In this document: piece by piece, positions 59,170-64,000 of the stretch
Position numbering within the stretch: the stretch's first letter is position 1
Layout: every line of letters begins with the position of its first letter
NCBI GenBank assembly: GCA_020283715.1
Contig: JAIQCW010000063.1
Location: forward strand, 1-64,000
Origin: Cytauxzoon felis
Lineage: Eukaryota; Apicomplexa; Aconoidasida; Piroplasmida; Theileriidae
Reading direction: 5' to 3'
Length of the DNA: 64,000 bases
The notes under the pieces: model-generated
Database searches by the model: none
Told to the model about the DNA's origin: nothing
The model's input: the letters and a program-made list of their open reading frames with translations, nothing else
Translations under genes and position numbers: made by a program

Positions 59170-60134
59170 ATGTTTAATAACATGCATTGTTTGAGACCCA
59201 TTTTTTAGTTCATTCACATTTTAAAGATTTAATGAAATCCCACTTGATTTTTAAGGATTTCGACATGGAGAGGATGTTTAATGCGCCTTCCGCAATGAAA
59301 TTTATAGACGATGACACTTTATGTAGAAAAATTACTGACTTAAATATAGGTGCTATGTATGATATAGACAATGAAATATTCTGTAATTATACAAAGTCTG
59401 TTAACCCGGCTGGTCAGACTGTCCTAGATGATTTTTCTTTTGCATTACTTTCAAAATCGAGGTTGGGTAGTTATAGTGATGATAGAAGTACTGCAGTTCA
59501 TAGTGCCTTCTCACCTTCCTGTTTGTCACTAAGGGAGATTGAAAATAGTTTGCATGATGATTCTTTTGATTTGAAAGTAGATAACAATGTGATCTTTAAG
59601 GATTTAAAGGATATGTTAACTCAAAATTTATTTGAGTCACTTAGGGAGTATGTAAATGAAATTTATCATCATGATACCAAGCAATTTTCGGCTAATATTG
59701 AAACTGGTATTATTACCATTTCGCACGACTACTTTCGTACCAGAGCTCTCATTATTTTGAGGAAGTGTATAGTTAATTCAAAGGAAATCAATATGATACA
59801 GATATATTTGGCACTTAGAGAGAAATACGATGTTATAGAACATCCATCTATACCTAGCATAGGTTCTATATTGCATTTGAATGGTTATTGTAAGCCTTGT
59901 GTTTTTGCCAATAAGAAGTCGAATTCATGTAAAAGTGATTTCAGATGTAATTTTTGCCACTACCATCATAAACTGGTTAGACGCAAATCTTCCAAAAACA
60001 ATGCATTGATACGTTCTCCTTCGCAGCTTGATTCGTTGGATAGATTCATACAATTCTCCAGTAAGGATGACATTTTAATATCCATTGCCTCCAGCAATGA
60101 AGATCATAGAACTATTTGTGTTACGAATAGTTAA
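59170..60134 (+). CDS. CCCH-type zinc-finger protein
   Basis: The main exon runs to 60134. A likely first exon starts at the ATG at 59170 (MFNNMH) and joins through a ~20-nt intron ending in tttttag; otherwise the start is the ATG at 59232. The protein is about 312 residues. Near residue 245 is PSIGSILHLNGYCKPCVFANKK, then CKSDFRCNFCHYHH. This is the C-C-C-H finger of the plant/alveolate type, in which SxGS, H..G.CKPC and C.FCH are conserved. Such proteins bind RNA and regulate mRNA stability or translation. The rest has no recognised domain. It stands alone on the plus strand. Confidence 0.75.
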
Positions 60135-60587
60135 TGACTTACAACTTCATATATTTATGTTTTTTAAGATTATTTTAAAGATGCATACGTTAATCTATTT
60201 GATTATGATTTTAAATAATATGTCGGTGAGTTTAATCTTTCTAATGATGACTGACTTTTTTGTTTATGAATGCCTTTGGCATGAATGCTGTTGCTAATTT
60301 TCTCTCTGAAATATATATTATTAATGTATTTTACAATACAGATTTATGGGTAAGACATACTCGTCTAGTTTCTCATTTTGATTTTAATTTCAACCCTATT
60401 CACTATATTTGTACTTTATAACCGTGTCACAACGTTAAATATTTTTTATTAATTTATTGTTATTATTTATATTGTTTATATTTTTGGTTGTTTTGTCAGC
60501 ATTTGCTCTTCCTGACCTGCTGTGATGTTACTCCCCGTGAATTGATTCCACATCGCAATGATGTTAACAATATATTTCACTTAAACT
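60135..60587. other. Intergenic spacer
   Basis: 453 bp of AT-rich sequence between two plus-strand genes. No supported gene or RNA seen. Confidence 0.5.
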
Positions 60588-61847
60588 ATGTTACAAACCT
60601 CTAATGATGGGAATATAGATGTAAATGCCCATATAAGGGTCAATAGGATTGGACATGTGCTAATTGTTTTCTTTTTATCTGTTATAGCAATATTTTACTT
60701 TAGCTACACAGACACATATACGATAGAAGAAAGACCAAGAGTAAGTAATAGATATTATTTTATTAAGAGCTATTTATCAGATATTTAAAATACGAACAAA
60801 CAACGGTAATAAAGATAATCCAATCTACAGCAAGGTTTATGTACATCCCGGATTAACTGTTCCCGGAATAAGTATACAATTAAATAATGAACTTGTTTTA
60901 AATGTAGAAACATCGAGATTGGACTTTACTAATGATAACTGTACATTAGGGTGGGAGTATATAGATTCCTCATCATTGTCTTTTCATACCAAAAATGTGA
61001 AATATGGGCTAATCTCTATTTCTGCAGCTGAAATCCCTGGTCATGTAAGGACCAAGGATAAGGTATTCACATACATTGGGTTGATTAGAGCTGAAAAGGA
61101 TTATTGTAAAACACATGATTCCAAATCGTGGACATGCCAATCAGACTACTATGGAACCCATGGGTTTTATGATTCTTCTTATTGTATTGTAGCAGTTAAA
61201 AGTAACGAATTATCTGATATTCTGAAGGTATCTACTGATATAGTTAATAAAAAAGTACTAGGGGAAAATGGTTTGTATGTTTTGTTCTTTACAATTAACA
61301 TTTAGAATTTATCGGAATGTTCTGTGCAAATCCAATAATACAAAGGCTTGCGTGTAGCACCGATGATTTATACTTTATAAACAGAAGAATGGAGCACGAA
61401 GAGGAGGATTCTAACACATATTTGGTTTGTAAGTATTCCTTCGAATCTACGGAAATATCTCAATGTTATGACACAAAGTTGGCCCTTCCAAGCACATCTA
61501 TCCCGATTGCGCTGATGTACGACAATTTCAGTAAGGTTTTGTGTACTATAACTTATAACGAATATAATACATTGGATATTCTAACATACGATACCACCGG
61601 GCTCACATTTAAATCGATGTTCAAATATACACCTTCACCCAGTGGTTTGTTTTTCCTTGAATCAACTTTACCCTGGAATAGGTTGGTTCATAACCATGGG
61701 AGAATCTTCTAGAGGCAAATTGATATTTACAGGTGAGTTATTATCATGGTTATTTAATATTGTCTAGGAGATGCTGCTCCATTCGAAGTTTTGGCCATTT
61801 ACGATATTAAAAATACAGAAGAAATGTACCACAACATATACCTTTAG
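60588..61847 (+). CDS. Type II membrane protein with lumenal/extracellular domain, unknown
   Basis: Five exons (introns about 39, 35, 31 and 35 nt) give about 370 residues. A short polar N-terminus (~24 residues) is followed by one membrane helix (VLIVFFLSVIAIFYFSY) and then a ~325-residue ectodomain. That domain has scattered cysteines (DYCKTHDSKSWTCQSDYYG, SSYCIVAVK, FCANPIIQRLACSTDD) and a beta-rich look. The single N-terminal helix without positive residues after it suggests a type II or signal-anchor topology in the secretory path. No known domain is recognised. Could be a lineage-specific surface or organelle protein. Confidence 0.55.
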
Positions 61848-62185
61848 TTATAATAATTTGAATTTCACACTAAAATGTTATAGTCGTGTAATATAATATT
61901 TTCTAAAAATTTTAGTTACGTCATTACATACACCATACGTTTTGTTTGTACACGGAAGTGCGTAGTTGATTTATACATGGCTCTACATAAAATGTATTTT
62001 ATACGCTCTATTTTTAACAAGAATTACATTGAAATATCTAATACATAATAAAATTATAACCCCTATCATTCAAAAATACTGATGGAGAACAAAATATCAC
62101 GAATAAGTACTTATTAAGCTAAAGACATGGTCCAATTATGGAGGTTTCTAAGTGTTTAGTTCTTATATTATAATTATTGGCAAAA
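61848..62185. other. Intergenic spacer
   Basis: 338 bp AT-rich spacer between plus-strand genes; promoter of the Kelch gene expected here. Nothing else recognised. Confidence 0.5.
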
Positions 62186-64000
62186 ATGCACCCAAATCAA
62201 AGAATGGACCCTAATGGCCGCATAGGTCATACGATCGCATCTTTCATCATTTTTGACTACTCTTTAATTGAGAAGACTTTTAATTCAGAAGAAGGTTAGT
62301 TGTTTAAATGTATTTTATATTTTAATTTACAGATGACTCATCTAATGATGATGTTGATCCTTCCAAAGATGTATCAACAGAAGAGGCAGCCGACAATACA
62401 GATGATTCTAATAATTTGCGCCGATATACTGATTACAAACTTGGATACTATAAGGAATATAGCAAGATTCAAAATAAAAGAATCAAAAATAATGCAGTAA
62501 ATAGTAAGGTAATAGCAGATATGCATATAGATGAGGCCAGAAGATTATTGCACGGTACATGGGACCCTGAACAAAGCGAAGCGATGTGGCTCGAAATCAA
62601 AGGTCCTGAATGTGATGAAGACCGGGTATTTTCTCATATACAAGTTATTACTGTCGAGGATATGATTCACTCTAAAAACAAAATTGATGTTTCCCTTTCT
62701 GCTAATCATATATGCGAATATCTAACCTACCATATAAATGTTGACATGAACACAGGAAGTATACAAAAATTTGATTTTGAATATAATGAGAAATTAGTTT
62801 TAATGTTTGGAGGTGCATATCCATCTTATAACAAGACTCTGGACACAAATTCCAACATGTTGCTCCTTACAATTATTGAAAGTGAGTTTGAACTCAGAGT
62901 AAAATCTGATCTTTAGGCTCTGTATCACTTGATGTTACAAATGATCTATTCCTATCAAGGGCAAAGTGTTTTGGTAATGAATGGAGGGCTTTGGAAAGTT
63001 TGTATCCCCCCAGTCCTAGAGCATTTCACGCATCTTGCGTAGTATACACCAGTTTAGATAATCCTATTTTTTTAGTACATGGTGGTTTTGGTGAATCGAG
63101 ATTATTGTTACCAAGCAACCTTTACATTTTGAACATAAATGATAATAATGGCCTGAAGTGGGTCGAATTTATACCTAATGGGCCATTGCCTCCAAGGCGA
63201 TTTGGTCACTCTATATCACAGGTTGGAGATTTTTTAGTTATATTTGCTGGAACAAATGGTAAATCCTTATTTAATGATGTTTGGTCATTGAATATTAATG
63301 ATGGTCTATTTAATAAACCTGGAATGCAAACATTTAATTCCTGGAATAAAATTGAAATTAACGGATTAACACCCGCTCCTAGGGCGTTTCATTCATGCAC
63401 TAGATTGGGAATTTCTTCGAATTCTCCAATGGTTTGTGCTATAAAATAATTGTCGCAATTTTTAGATTATTTATGGAGGAAAGACCGAGTATGATAATAT
63501 TAGAAGTAGAATATATGCATTGCATTTCATTGAAGATGATAAAAGGTTTATATGGGTACGTATTCTTTTGTACTAGTTAGTATTTTTAGAGCATTTTACC
63601 GGTATACGTTAAGTGTCCATCAGAACATCGAGCTTTTCATACGATGAACTTTATTGATAATAAGTTCGTTATCAGTGGGGGCGAAGATTATGCAACGGAA
63701 ACATTATCCAACTTGAGAGCGTTGATTTATTCCATTGAATCCAAGGTATTTCAATATTGTGATGATACAATCAACCTGGTAATAATTATTTACTAATCAT
63801 TAAAATGCCCATAGTCCGGTCATCAATCGTGGACTGCTTACGGTATAATTTATCATTGGGGAGGTATACGTCATTGTTACGGAAAAACTTTTATAGAAGG
63901 ATGTGTAAATTTATGTAACCCTATTTGTAAGATGATAATTACATATGCTCATGTATAAATTTACTTATAGTTTATAGCGATAATCAGAGTATAGAGGAGT
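62186..64000 (+). CDS. Kelch-repeat protein (3' end outside window)
   Basis: The ATG at 62186 opens MHPNQRMDPNGRIGHTIASF. Exons are joined by small introns (near 62295, 62880, 63430, 63555 and 63750) and run off the window. Kelch-type blades appear in order: RIGHTIASF, LVLMFGGAYP, PSPRAFHASC with FLVHGGFGE, PPRRFGHSI with LVIFAGTNG and NDVWSLNI, APRAFHSC with IIYGGK, and HRAFHTM with FVISGGED. At least five blades are visible. An N-terminal Kelch propeller of this kind opens PPKL (BSU1-like) phosphatases of plants and alveolates, but the phosphatase domain would be beyond the window, so that is only a possibility. An acidic insert (DDSSNDDVDPSKD) breaks the first blade. Confidence 0.65.

Overview
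The window is AT-rich, densely packed eukaryotic nuclear DNA. Almost every gene is broken by very short introns, most about 33-40 nt with GT/AG ends. The gene set (fused DHFR-TS, a CDPK with EF-hand, PH and kinase domains, a CDPK-like pseudokinase, a RAP-domain mitochondrial protein, a plant/alveolate-type CCCH protein) points to an apicomplexan. The small introns and tight spacing suggest a piroplasm (Babesia microti or a relative). That species assignment is inference. I joined exons by eye, so boundaries are provisional.

Layout. 0-6.4 kb (+): the 3' part of an SMC5 gene, then a RecQ/BLM-type helicase; both carry the same unusual GC-richer inverted-repeat cassette inside their coding sequence. 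6.5-13.5 kb (-): an IMP2-like mitochondrial inner-membrane peptidase, a DIP2-like AMP-binding-fold protein, a small basic nucleolar-type protein, DHFR-TS, and two small proteins. 13.9-30.1 kb (+): a CDPK-like pseudokinase, an N-CoR/SMRT-type SANT protein, HAT1, MCM9, a RAP-domain protein, and mitoribosomal mL54. 30.2-37.3 kb (-): eRF3, an F-box/LRR protein, CDPK7. 38.0-45.4 kb (+): a UBR1-type N-recognin E3 and an unknown conserved-looking protein. 45.7-53.5 kb (-): UTP10/HEATR1. 54.1-56.6 kb (+): a Nup88-like protein with an apparent single-base frameshift. 56.6-58.2 kb (-): PIG-M, with unresolved membrane-protein coding signal behind it. 59.2-64 kb (+): a CCCH zinc-finger protein, a type II membrane protein, and a Kelch-repeat protein running off the window.

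Functional themes. Genome maintenance is well represented (SMC5, RecQ, MCM9, DHFR-TS), as are chromatin (HAT1, SANT co-repressor-like protein), ribosome biogenesis and translation (UTP10, eRF3 with a PAM2 motif), mitochondrial expression and proteolysis (RAP protein, mL54, IMP2-like), calcium signalling (CDPK7 and the pseudokinase) and GPI anchors (PIG-M). No transposon, CRISPR array, rRNA or convincing tRNA was seen. The most unusual signal is the intragenic inverted-repeat cassette shared by SMC5 and RecQ. Next are the CDPK-like pseudokinase and the IMP2-like peptidase whose catalytic lysine position reads as arginine.
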